Source: JAJDTQ01 sp965204235 (GTDB lineage: Bacteria > Desulfobacterota > Binatia > UBA9968 > JAJDTQ01). From it: a stretch of DNA of 64,000 nt. A program made the translations under genes and the position numbers. Below, piece by piece: positions 30,397-38,458 of the stretch. The notes beneath the pieces were generated by a model that was given only the letters and a program-made list of their open reading frames with translations, did no database searches and was not told the DNA's origin. Where the stretch lies: NCBI GenBank assembly GCA_965204235.1, contig OZ241979.1, positions 806,001 to 870,000 on the forward strand, in the 5' to 3' direction. The stretch's first letter is position 1. Every line of letters starts with the position of its first letter.

Positions 30397-31968
30397 GTGA
30401 GCCTTCCCGACAACGGCGCCGCCAGGCGCAAGCTGCCCATCGGCATCCAGACCTTCCGCAAGATCCGGGAGGGCGGATGCTACTACGTGGACAAGACCCC
30501 CTGGATCCGGCGGCTGGTGGACGGAGGCGAGCACTACTTCCTCTCCCGCCCTCGGCGCTTCGGCAAAAGCCTCCTCCTCGACACCATCAAGGAACTGTTC
30601 GAGGGCTCCGAAGATCTCTTCCGGGGTCTCGCCATCCACGACCAATGGGACTGGGACCTGCGCTTCCCGGTGGTCCGGCTCAGCTTCGGCAAGGGACCCT
30701 TCGGCAAGCCGGGTCTGACCGCCAAGGGGACCATGAACCAGTTGGACGCCATCGAAAGGGAGGCCGGGGTCGAACCCCGCTACGACACCGCGCCGGACCG
30801 CTTCGGCCACCTGCTGGAAACCCTGCACAAGCGCACCGGACAACGGGTGGTGGTGTTGGTGGACGAGTACGACAAACCCATACTCGACGTGCTGGACAAG
30901 CCCAAGGTCGCCAAGGCCAACCGCAACTTCCTGCGCGACCTGTACTCCACCATCAAGGACTGTGACGCCCACGTCAAGTTCACCTTGCTCACCGGCGTCA
31001 GCAAGTTCTCCAAGGTGGGCATCTTCTCCGGCCTCAACAACCTGAAGGACATCACCCTGGACCCGCGCTACTCCGCGGTCTGCGGCTACACGGAAGCCGA
31101 CCTGGACACCGTGTTCGCCCCCGAACTGCCCGGACTCGACCGGGAAGAGATACGCCGCTGGTACAACGGCTACTCATGGCGGGGGGACGAGAAGGTCTAT
31201 AACCCCTTCGACGTCCTGTTGCTGTTCCGTTCGCACGAGTTCAAGGCCCACTGGTTCGAGACCGGCTCCCCGACCTTCCTGGTGGAGACCCTGATGCGCC
31301 GCAGCGTCTCGCCCATGGACCTCGACCGCATGGTCGGCGACGAAGAGATGCTGTCGGCCTTCGACGTGGACGAGATGGCCATCGAAGCGCTGTTGTTCCA
31401 GACCGGCTACCTCACCCTCACCGGAGAGGAGGACCAGGACGGGTCCATCGGTTACCGCCTCGCTTACCCCAACCGGGAAGTCCGCCAGAGCCTGAACCGG
31501 CATTTGCTCATGGCGCTGCTGCCCGACGACTCGAGGCAGACGGCCCGGCAAACTTCCCTCCGCAAACTCCTGGCCGCCAACGACTTCGCCGGCCTGGAGG
31601 CTCTGTTCCGGGCCGTATTCGCCGGCATCCCCTACCATTGGCACATGAAGAACGAAATCCGGCAGTACGAGGGCTACTACGCCAGCGTGGTCTATTCCTG
31701 CTTTGCCGCCCAGGGCTTCGACCTGGTCCCCGAAGACAGTTCCAGCACCGGGCGCGCAGACATGACCGTGCGCTTCGACCGCAACCTCTACCTCTTCGAG
31801 TTCAAGACCGTGGACAACGAACCCACCGGCGAGGCCATGGCGCAGTTGAAGGCCAGGGGCTACGCCGACAAGTACCGCAACCAAGGCCACCCCGTCCACC
31901 TGATCGGCGTGGAGTTCGGCAGGCAGGACCGCAACCTCGCCGCCTTCCACGTGGAGACGGCCTCCTGA
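30397..31968 (+). CDS. AAA-ATPase_like/PD-(D/E)XK protein, array gene 6 (N1-Mc-C1)
   Basis: 523 residues, GTG start. N1 is joined to Mc (LLETLHKRTGQRVVV variant), K/R at 217/224, RSHE at 278-281, Glu297 and C1. LEALFRAVF replaces LEAFFRAVF (shared with gene 8). The C-terminal YRNQGHP and EFGRQDRNLAAF are private or nearly so. P-loop, Walker B, sensor and nuclease residues are intact. It is 98 bases after gene 5 with the same gap sequence type as before gene 3. Confidence 0.9.
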   Translation: MSLPDNGAARRKLPIGIQTFRKIREGGCYYVDKTPWIRRLVDGGEHYFLSRPRRFGKSLLLDTIKELFEGSEDLFRGLAIHDQWDWDLRFPVVRLSFGKGPFGKPGLTAKGTMNQLDAIEREAGVEPRYDTAPDRFGHLLETLHKRTGQRVVVLVDEYDKPILDVLDKPKVAKANRNFLRDLYSTIKDCDAHVKFTLLTGVSKFSKVGIFSGLNNLKDITLDPRYSAVCGYTEADLDTVFAPELPGLDREEIRRWYNGYSWRGDEKVYNPFDVLLLFRSHEFKAHWFETGSPTFLVETLMRRSVSPMDLDRMVGDEEMLSAFDVDEMAIEALLFQTGYLTLTGEEDQDGSIGYRLAYPNREVRQSLNRHLLMALLPDDSRQTARQTSLRKLLAANDFAGLEALFRAVFAGIPYHWHMKNEIRQYEGYYASVVYSCFAAQGFDLVPEDSSSTGRADMTVRFDRNLYLFEFKTVDNEPTGEAMAQLKARGYADKYRNQGHPVHLIGVEFGRQDRNLAAFHVETAS

Positions 31969-32005
31969 TCCCCCGTCCACGGTTCCCTGACCCGCGGTTT
32001 CCGCT

Positions 32006-32060
32006 TTGACCATGCCTCGGCGAGGGGCTATGCTGTCCCCATGAGGATGAGGTTGTCCCC
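32006..32060 (+). promoter_or_regulatory. Array promoter and leader ORF, gene 7
   Basis: TTGACC (32006-32011), 17-base spacer, TATGCT (32029-32034). The spacer dyad has one mismatch here (GCCTC instead of GCCCC). Leader MRMRLSP with ATGA overlap. Confidence 0.65.
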
Positions 32061-33632
32061 ATGAGCCTTCCCGACAACGGCGCCGCCAGGCGCAAGCTGC
32101 CCATCGGCATCCAGACCTTCCGCGAAATCCGCGAAGAAGGCCACTACTATGTGGACAAGACCCCCTGGGTCCGGCGCCTGGTGGACGGGGGCAAGCACTA
32201 CTTCCTCTCCCGCCCTCGGCGCTTCGGCAAAAGCCTCCTCCTCGACACCATCAAGGAACTGTTCGAGGGCTCCGAAGAGCTCTTCCGGGGTCTCGCCATC
32301 CACGACCAATGGGACTGGGACCTGCGCTTCCCGGTGGTCCGGCTCAGCTTCGGCAAGGGACCCTTCGGCAAGCCGGGTCTGACCGCCAAGGGGACCATGA
32401 ACCAGTTGGACGCCATCGAAAGGGAGGCCGGGGTCGAACCCCGCTACGACACCGCGCCGAACCGCTTCGGCCACCTGCTGGAAACCCTGCACAAGCGCAC
32501 CGGACAACGGGTGGTGGTGTTGGTGGACGAGTACGACAAACCCATACTCGACGTGCTGGACAAACCGAAGGTGGCCAAGGCCAACCGCAGCTTCCTGCGC
32601 GACCTGTACTCCACCATCAAGGACTGCGACGCCCACGTCAAGTTCACCCTTCTCACCGGCGTCAGCAAGTTCTCCAAGGTGGGCATCTTCTCCGGACTCA
32701 ACAACCTCATCGACATCACCCTGGACCCGGACTACTCCGCGGTCTGCGGCTACACGGAAGCCGACCTGGACACCGTGTTCGCACCCGAACTGCCCGGCCT
32801 CGACCGGGAAGAGATACGCCGCTGGTACAACGGATACTCCTGGCGGGGCGACGAGAAGGTCTATAACCCCTTCGACGTCCTGTTGCTGTTCCGTTCGCAC
32901 GAGTTCAAGGCCCACTGGTTCGAGACCGGCTCCCCGACCTTCCTGGTGGAGACCCTGATGCGCCGCAGCGTCTCGCCCATGGACCTCGACCGCATGACCG
33001 GCAACGAAGCCCTGCTGTCGGCCTTCGACGTGGACGAGATGGCCATGGAGGCGCTGCTGTTCCAGACCGGCTACCTCACCATCGTGAACTCCGAGGACCG
33101 GAACGGCCGCACCCGCTACCGCCTGGGCTATCCCAACCAGGAAGTGCGCGAGAGCCTCAACGAGCATTTGCTCATGGCCTTGCTGCCCGAGACCCCAAGG
33201 CAACTGGCCGACGACGGCCCCTTGCGGGAACTCCTGGCCGCCAACGACTTCGCCGGCCTGGAGGCCTTCTTCCGGGCCGTGTTCGCCGGGATCCCCTACC
33301 ATTGGCACATGAAGAACGAAATCCGGCAGTACGAGGGCTACTACGCCAGCGTGGTCTATTCCTGCTTTGCCGCTCAGGGCTTCGACCTGGTCCCCGAAGA
33401 CAGTTCCAGCACCGGGCGCGCAGACATGACCGTGCGCTTCGACCGCAACCTCTACCTCTTCGAGTTCAAGACCGTGGACAACGAACCCACCGGCGAGGCC
33501 ATGGCGCAGTTGAAGGCCAGAGGCTACGCCGACAAGTACCGCAGCCAAGGCCACCCCGTCCACCTGATCGGCGTGGAGTTCAGCAGGCAAGACCGCAACC
33601 TCGCCGCCTTCGAGGTGGAGACGGCTTCCTGA
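32061..33632 (+). CDS. AAA-ATPase_like/PD-(D/E)XK protein, array gene 7 (N3-Mc-C2)
   Basis: 523 residues. N3 as gene 5 and Mc as gene 6 (with TAPNRFGHLL instead of TAPDRFGHLL), then I/D at 217/224, RSHE, Glu297 and C2. The end FSRQDRNLAAFEVETAS is shared only with gene 9, as is the C2 DNA (GAGAGCCTCAACGAGC), marking a recent copy of the 3' half. All motif residues are present. It is 92 bases after gene 6. Confidence 0.9.
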   Translation: MSLPDNGAARRKLPIGIQTFREIREEGHYYVDKTPWVRRLVDGGKHYFLSRPRRFGKSLLLDTIKELFEGSEELFRGLAIHDQWDWDLRFPVVRLSFGKGPFGKPGLTAKGTMNQLDAIEREAGVEPRYDTAPNRFGHLLETLHKRTGQRVVVLVDEYDKPILDVLDKPKVAKANRSFLRDLYSTIKDCDAHVKFTLLTGVSKFSKVGIFSGLNNLIDITLDPDYSAVCGYTEADLDTVFAPELPGLDREEIRRWYNGYSWRGDEKVYNPFDVLLLFRSHEFKAHWFETGSPTFLVETLMRRSVSPMDLDRMTGNEALLSAFDVDEMAMEALLFQTGYLTIVNSEDRNGRTRYRLGYPNQEVRESLNEHLLMALLPETPRQLADDGPLRELLAANDFAGLEAFFRAVFAGIPYHWHMKNEIRQYEGYYASVVYSCFAAQGFDLVPEDSSSTGRADMTVRFDRNLYLFEFKTVDNEPTGEAMAQLKARGYADKYRSQGHPVHLIGVEFSRQDRNLAAFEVETAS

Positions 33633-33670
33633 TTCCCCCGTCCACGGTTTTCCCTGCGGAACGTCTGAAC

Positions 33671-33790
33671 CGTCATTCCCGCGAAAGCATGTCCTCGCGG
33701 AAGCCCTTGCCCGTCATTCCCGCGAAAGCGGGAATCCAGCCATCTTGAGAAGATCGGTGCAAGTGGATTCCCGCTTTCGCGGGAATGACG
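33671..33790 (+). repeat. CGTCATTCCCGCGAAAGC palindrome between genes 7 and 8
   Basis: A complete composite. CGTCATTCCCGCGAAAGC appears twice in forward orientation, followed by GGGAATCCAGCCATCTTGAG and the reverse-complement arm GATTCCCGCTTTCGCGGGAA, TGACG. The two arms can fold into a long hairpin. Confidence 0.85.
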
Positions 33791-33862
33791 GGGGGTGGGG
33801 CAGGTGCGGGATGACGGAGTGGGGCGGGCGCGGTTCCCTGCCCCTGACCCGCGGTTCCCGCT

Positions 33863-33917
33863 TTGACCATGCCCCGGCGAGGGGCTATGCTGTCCTCATG
33901 AGGATGAGGTTGTCCCC
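33863..33917 (+). promoter_or_regulatory. Array promoter and leader ORF, gene 8
   Basis: TTGACC (33863-33868), 17-base spacer with dyad, TATGCT (33886-33891). Leader MRMRLSP with ATGA overlap. GTCCTC precedes the leader ATG in place of GTCCCC. Confidence 0.65.
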
Positions 33918-35489
33918 ATGAGCCTTCCCGACAACGGCGCCGCCAGGCGCAAGCTGCCCATCGGCATCCAGACCTTCCGCAAGATCCGGGAGGGCGGATG
34001 CTACTACGTGGACAAGACCCCCTGGATCCGGCGCCTGGTGGACGGGGGCGAGCACTACTTCCTCTCCCGCCCTCGGCGCTTCGGCAAAAGCCTCCTCCTC
34101 GACACCATCAAGGAACTGTTCGAGGGCTCCGAAGAGCTCTTCCGGGGTCTCGCCATCCACGACCAATGGGACTGGGACCTGCGCTTCCCGGTGGTCCGGA
34201 TCAGCTTCGGCAAGGGACCCTTCGGCAAGCCGGGTCTGACCGCCAAGGGGACCATGAACCAGTTGGACGCCATCGAAAGGGAGGCCGGGGTCGAACCTCG
34301 CTACGACACCGCGCCGGACCGCTTCGGCCACCTGCTGGAAACCCTGCACAAGCGCACCGGACAACGGGTGGTGGTGTTGGTGGACGAGTACGACAAACCC
34401 ATACTCGACGTGCTGGACAAACCGAAGGTGGCCAAGGCCAACCGCAGCTTCCTGCGCGACCTGTACTCCACCATCAAGGACTGCGACGCCCACGTCAAGT
34501 TCACCCTGCTCACCGGCGTGAGCAAGTTCTCCAAGGTGGGCATCTTCTCCGGACTCAACAACCTCATCGACATCACCCTGGACCCGGACTACTCCGCGGT
34601 CTGCGGCTACACGGAAGCCGACCTGGACACCGTGTTCGCACCCGAACTGCCCGGCCTCGACCGGGAAGAGATACGCCGCTGGTACAACGGATACTCCTGG
34701 CGGGGCGACGAGAAGGTCTATAACCCCTTCGACGTCCTGTTGCTGTTCGACACACGCGAGTTCAAGGCCCACTGGTTCGAGACCGGTTCCCCGACCTTCC
34801 TGGTGCAGACCCTGATGCGCCGCAGCGTCTCTCCCATGGACCTCGACCGCATGGTCGGCGACGAAGAGATGCTGTCGGCCTTCGACGTGGACGAGATGGC
34901 CATCGAAGCGCTGTTGTTCCAGACCGGCTACCTCACCCTCACCGGAGAGGAGGACCAGGACGGGTCCATCGGTTACCGCCTCGCTTACCCCAACCGGGAA
35001 GTCCGCCAGAGCCTGAACCGGCATCTGCTCATGGCGCTGCTGCCCGACGAATCGAGGCAGACGGCCCGGCAAACTTCCCTCCGCAAACTCCTGGCCGCCA
35101 ACGACTTCGCCGGCCTGGAGGCTCTGTTCCGGGCCGTATTCGCCGGCATCCCCTACCATTGGCACATGAAGAACGAAATCCGGCAGTACGAGGGCTACTA
35201 CGCCAGCGTGGTCTATTCCTGCTTTGCCGCCCAGGGCTTCGACCTGGTCCCCGAAGACAGTTCCAGCACCGGGCGCGCAGACATGACCGTGCGCTTCGAC
35301 CGCAACCTCTACCTCTTCGAGTTCAAGACCGTGGACAACGAACCCACCGGCGAGGCCATGGCGCAGTTGAAGGCCAGGGGCTACGCCGACAAGTACCGCA
35401 GCCTCGGCCACCCCGTCCACCTGATCGGCGTGGAGTTCAGCAGGCAACACCGCAACCTCGCCGCCTTCCACGTGGAGACGGCCTCCTGA
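33918..35489 (+). CDS. AAA-ATPase_like/PD-(D/E)XK protein, array gene 8 (N1-Mc-C1)
   Basis: 523 residues. N1, Mc (with VVRISFGKG, Ile in place of Leu), I/D at 217/224, DTRE, Gln297 and C1. LEALFRAVF as in gene 6. The C-terminal YRSLGHPVHL is private. It differs from gene 6 in the short blocks 217-224, 278-281 and 297, although all three large cassettes are of the same type. Catalytic residues are intact. It lies 285 bases after gene 7, the gap being enlarged by a palindromic repeat. Confidence 0.9.
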   Translation: MSLPDNGAARRKLPIGIQTFRKIREGGCYYVDKTPWIRRLVDGGEHYFLSRPRRFGKSLLLDTIKELFEGSEELFRGLAIHDQWDWDLRFPVVRISFGKGPFGKPGLTAKGTMNQLDAIEREAGVEPRYDTAPDRFGHLLETLHKRTGQRVVVLVDEYDKPILDVLDKPKVAKANRSFLRDLYSTIKDCDAHVKFTLLTGVSKFSKVGIFSGLNNLIDITLDPDYSAVCGYTEADLDTVFAPELPGLDREEIRRWYNGYSWRGDEKVYNPFDVLLLFDTREFKAHWFETGSPTFLVQTLMRRSVSPMDLDRMVGDEEMLSAFDVDEMAIEALLFQTGYLTLTGEEDQDGSIGYRLAYPNREVRQSLNRHLLMALLPDESRQTARQTSLRKLLAANDFAGLEALFRAVFAGIPYHWHMKNEIRQYEGYYASVVYSCFAAQGFDLVPEDSSSTGRADMTVRFDRNLYLFEFKTVDNEPTGEAMAQLKARGYADKYRSLGHPVHLIGVEFSRQHRNLAAFHVETAS

Positions 35490-35525
35490 TCCCCCCGGAC
35501 GCGGTTCCCTGCGGAACGTCTGAAC

Positions 35526-35645
35526 CGTCATTCCCGCGAAAGCATGTCCTCGCGGAAGCCCTTGCCCGTCATTCCCGCGAAAGCGGGAATCCAGCCATCT
35601 TGAGAAGGTCGGTGCAAGTGGATTCCCGCTTTCGCGGGAATGACG
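35526..35645 (+). repeat. CGTCATTCCCGCGAAAGC palindrome between genes 8 and 9
   Basis: Nearly identical to the composite at 33671-33790. The flanking GGAACGTCTGAACCGTCA is also shared, so the repeat was carried along when the gene unit duplicated. Confidence 0.85.
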
Positions 35646-35692
35646 GGGGTGGGGCAGGCGCGGCTCTCCGTCCTTGACCGGTCGTTCCCGCT

Positions 35693-35747
35693 TTGACCAT
35701 GCCCCGGCGAGGGGCTATGCTGTCCCCATGAGGATGAGGTTGTCCCC
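35693..35747 (+). promoter_or_regulatory. Array promoter and leader ORF, gene 9
   Basis: TTGACC (35693-35698), 17-base spacer with dyad, TATGCT (35716-35721). Leader MRMRLSP with ATGA overlap. Confidence 0.65.
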
Positions 35748-37319
35748 ATGAGCCTTCCCGACAACGGCGCCGCCAGGCGCAAGCTGCCCATCGGCATCCA
35801 GACCTTCCGCAAGATCCGGGAGGGCGGATGTTACTACGTGGACAAGACCCCCTGGATCCGGCGGCTGGTGGACGGGGGCGAGCACTACTTCCTCTCCCGC
35901 CCTCGGCGCTTCGGCAAGAGCCTCCTCCTCGACACCATCAAGGAACTGTTCGAGGGCTCCGAAAATCTCTTCCGGGGTCTCGCCATCCACGACCAATGGG
36001 ACTGGGACCTGCGCTTCCCGGTGGTCCGGCTCAGCTTCGGCAAGGGACCCTTCGGCAAGCCGGGTCTGACCGCCAAGGGGACCATGAACCAGTTGGACGC
36101 CATCGAAAGGGAGGCCGGGGTCGAACCCCGCTACGACACCGCGCCGGACCGCTTCGGCCACCTGCTGGAAACCCTGCACAAGCGCACCGGACAACGGGTG
36201 GTGGTGTTGGTGGACGAGTACGACAAACCCATACTCGACGTGCTGGACAAGCCCAAGGTCGCCAAGGCCAACCGCAACTTCCTGCGCGACCTGTACTCCA
36301 CCATCAAGGACTGTGACGCCCACGTCAAGTTCACCTTGCTCACCGGCGTCAGCAAGTTCTCCAAGGTGGGCATCTTCTCCGGCCTCAACAACCTCATCGA
36401 CATCACCTTGGACCCGGACTACTCCGCGGTCTGCGGATACACGGAAGCCGACCTGGACACCGTGTTCGCGCCCGAACTGCCCGGACTGGACCGGGACCAG
36501 ATACGCCGCTGGTACAACGGCTACTCCTGGCGGGGGGACGAGAAGGTCTATAACCCCTTCGACGTCCTGTTGCTGTTCCGTTCGCACGAGTTCAAGGCCC
36601 ACTGGTTCGAGACCGGCTCCCCGACCTTCCTGGTGCAGACCCTGATGCGCCGCAGCGTCTCGCCCATGGACCTCGACCGCATGACCGGCAACGAAGCCCT
36701 GCTGTCGGCCTTCGACGTGGACGAGATGGCCATGGAGGCGCTGCTGTTCCAGACCGGCTACCTCACCATCGTGAACTCCGAGGACCGGAACGGCCGCACC
36801 CGCTACCGCCTGGGCTATCCCAACCAGGAAGTGCGCGAGAGCCTCAACGAGCATTTGCTCATGGCCTTGCTGCCCGAGACCCCAAGGCAACTGGCCGACG
36901 ACGGCCCCTTGCGGGAACTCCTGGCCGCCAACGACTTCGCCGGCCTGGAGGCCTTCTTCCGGGCCGTGTTCGCCGGGATCCCCTACCATTGGCACATGAA
37001 GAACGAAATCCGGCAGTACGAGGGCTACTACGCCAGCGTGGTCTATTCCTGCTTTGCCGCTCAGGGCTTCGACCTGGTCCCCGAAGACAGTTCCAGCACC
37101 GGGCGCGCAGACATGACCGTGCGCTTCGACCGCAACCTCTACCTCTTCGAGTTCAAGACCGTGGACAACGAACCCACCGGCGAGGCCATGGCGCAGTTGA
37201 AGGCCAGAGGCTACGCCGACAAGTACCGCAGCCAAGGCCACCCCGTCCACCTGATCGGCGTGGAGTTCAGCAGGCAAGACCGCAACCTCGCCGCCTTCGA
37301 GGTGGAGACGGCTTCCTGA
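35748..37319 (+). CDS. AAA-ATPase_like/PD-(D/E)XK protein, array gene 9 (N1-Mc-C2)
   Basis: 523 residues, last of the array. N1 and Mc as in genes 6 and 8, I/D at 217/224, LDRDQIRRW (otherwise only gene 2), RSHE, Gln297, then C2 and the EVETAS end shared with gene 7. All nine proteins carry different combinations of these blocks. P-loop RPRRFGKS, Walker B VLVDEYD and nuclease GRAD/LFEFK are intact. No tenth promoter follows; the array ends at a CCTTCGACTTCGCT-type repeat 60 bases downstream. Confidence 0.9.
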   Translation: MSLPDNGAARRKLPIGIQTFRKIREGGCYYVDKTPWIRRLVDGGEHYFLSRPRRFGKSLLLDTIKELFEGSENLFRGLAIHDQWDWDLRFPVVRLSFGKGPFGKPGLTAKGTMNQLDAIEREAGVEPRYDTAPDRFGHLLETLHKRTGQRVVVLVDEYDKPILDVLDKPKVAKANRNFLRDLYSTIKDCDAHVKFTLLTGVSKFSKVGIFSGLNNLIDITLDPDYSAVCGYTEADLDTVFAPELPGLDRDQIRRWYNGYSWRGDEKVYNPFDVLLLFRSHEFKAHWFETGSPTFLVQTLMRRSVSPMDLDRMTGNEALLSAFDVDEMAMEALLFQTGYLTIVNSEDRNGRTRYRLGYPNQEVRESLNEHLLMALLPETPRQLADDGPLRELLAANDFAGLEAFFRAVFAGIPYHWHMKNEIRQYEGYYASVVYSCFAAQGFDLVPEDSSSTGRADMTVRFDRNLYLFEFKTVDNEPTGEAMAQLKARGYADKYRSQGHPVHLIGVEFSRQDRNLAAFEVETAS

Positions 37320-37338
37320 TTCCCCCGTCCACGGTTCC

Positions 37339-37366
37339 TTGACCCTTGTAGCCTTTCGGTTGTAAG
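37339..37366 (+). promoter_or_regulatory. Weak promoter candidate for the 37522 gene
   Basis: TTGACC (37339-37344), a 16-base spacer and TGTAAG (37361-37366). The -10 is 4/6. It lies upstream of the repeat, giving a leader of about 150 bases. Confidence 0.3.
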
Positions 37367-37377
37367 TAACGCTCGAG

Positions 37378-37481
37378 GAAACCCTGAACGATCCGAACGA
37401 TTGCCTCCGTTCGTCCTGAGCGTAGCGGAGCGAAGTCGAAGGACGCGCCTTCCCATGGGGAGAGGCGCCTCGAGCCGGAAT
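37378..37481 (-). repeat. CCTTCGACTTCGCT repeat, copy 2
   Basis: A full copy in reverse orientation: AAACCCTGAACGATCCGAAC, TTCGTCCTGAGCGTAGCG, GAAGTCGAAGGACGCG, then GGGGAGAGGCGCCTCGAGCC. It fills most of the 202-base gap after the array. Confidence 0.85.
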
Positions 37482-37521
37482 GGATAATGGACCAGAGGTT
37501 CCCTGAAAGGAGACCGGACAG

Positions 37522-38433
37522 ATGACGGAAAGGGTCAAGATCAACGTGGAGAGCGCCGAGGCGGTGCTCGGGCTCCACTGGTTCGTGGCGCAGGAAGAGA
37601 GGCTCTTCGAGGAGGAGGGCATGGAGGTGGAGATCTTCCTGCCCGGTGTCCGCGAGACCAGGTTCGCCCGGGACGACCCGCGCAGGACCGACCACCGGCT
37701 GGTGAAGTCCACCAACTACCAGTTCCTGTACGAGCAGAAGAAGGTGGACATCTACCGTGCGTGCTCGTGGGGTCAGGTGCGGCGGGCCTACGACAGCGAG
37801 CGGCGCAGCCCCATCTGGACCAAGCGCCCGGCGGTGGTGTGCCAGGGCGTTTACGTCCTCCCGGACTCCCCGGTGAACGCGCCCATGCAGCTCGCGGGCA
37901 AGAGCGTCGGGGTCCAGTACCACCAGGGCTCGCACTACCACACCCTGTCCATGCTCGAAGGGTTCCTGGGCCGGGACGAGATGAACGTGGTCCACGCGGG
38001 CACGGTCAGGGAGCGGTTCGAGGCGCTGGAGAGCGGCGAGGTGGACGCGGCCACGCTCATGGAGCCATGGATCGCGCTGGCCGAGAAACGCGGGTACAAG
38101 AAGCTCGTGGAGGGCCACTACCTGGGGGTGGAGAACGGCCCCGCGGACATGGACCCCGAGCTGCTCAAGGGCATGCTGCGGGCCATCCGGAAGTCGGTGA
38201 CCTACATCAACCGGAACCCGAAGAAGTACGTCAAGCACCTGCTGGCGGAGATCCCCGAGCGCTACGCCAGGGAGCTCACGCCGGACGACTTCTACCTGCC
38301 GCGGCTGCGCTACGTGGACCCGGAGCCCTACACCGAGGAAGAGTTCGAGCGCCAGTACAAGTGGATGCTGACCTGGGACCTGATCCCCCGGGACGCGGAG
38401 TACGGCGAACTGGTGTGCAACGTCACCGTGTAG
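37522..38433 (+). CDS. ABC-type substrate-binding protein, NMT1/SsuA-like, without signal peptide
   Basis: 303 residues starting behind AAAGGAGA. MTERVKINVESAEAVLGLHW is followed by EEERLFEEEGMEVEIFL-type alternation, AGKSVGVQYHQGSHYHTLSM, RERFEALESGEVDAATLMEP and GMLRAIRKSVTYINRNPKKY. These are landmarks of the NMT1/THI5-like fold. There is no export signal, so it either acts in the cytoplasm or is a repurposed enzyme-like member. It converges with the molybdenum hydroxylase operon (25-base gap). No permease or ATPase gene is adjacent. The ligand is unknown. Confidence 0.72.
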   Translation: MTERVKINVESAEAVLGLHWFVAQEERLFEEEGMEVEIFLPGVRETRFARDDPRRTDHRLVKSTNYQFLYEQKKVDIYRACSWGQVRRAYDSERRSPIWTKRPAVVCQGVYVLPDSPVNAPMQLAGKSVGVQYHQGSHYHTLSMLEGFLGRDEMNVVHAGTVRERFEALESGEVDAATLMEPWIALAEKRGYKKLVEGHYLGVENGPADMDPELLKGMLRAIRKSVTYINRNPKKYVKHLLAEIPERYARELTPDDFYLPRLRYVDPEPYTEEEFERQYKWMLTWDLIPRDAEYGELVCNVTV

Positions 38434-38458
38434 GCGGGCGGAACCGCCGGCCCGGGTT

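Noticed and set aside
21905..37319. The nine-gene array as an assembly duplication artefact
   Set aside because: Copies differ at many positions, in start codon, gap length and repeat content, and each has private variants. A simple mis-assembly would not produce this, although long reads should still confirm copy number.
21860..37715. Long antisense ORFs (about 520-670 codons) opposite the array genes, in the same register in most copies
   Set aside because: Their translations are rich in Val, Gly, Asp, His and Gln as expected from reading a high-GC gene backwards. They have no ribosome sites, and their conservation follows from conservation of the sense genes.
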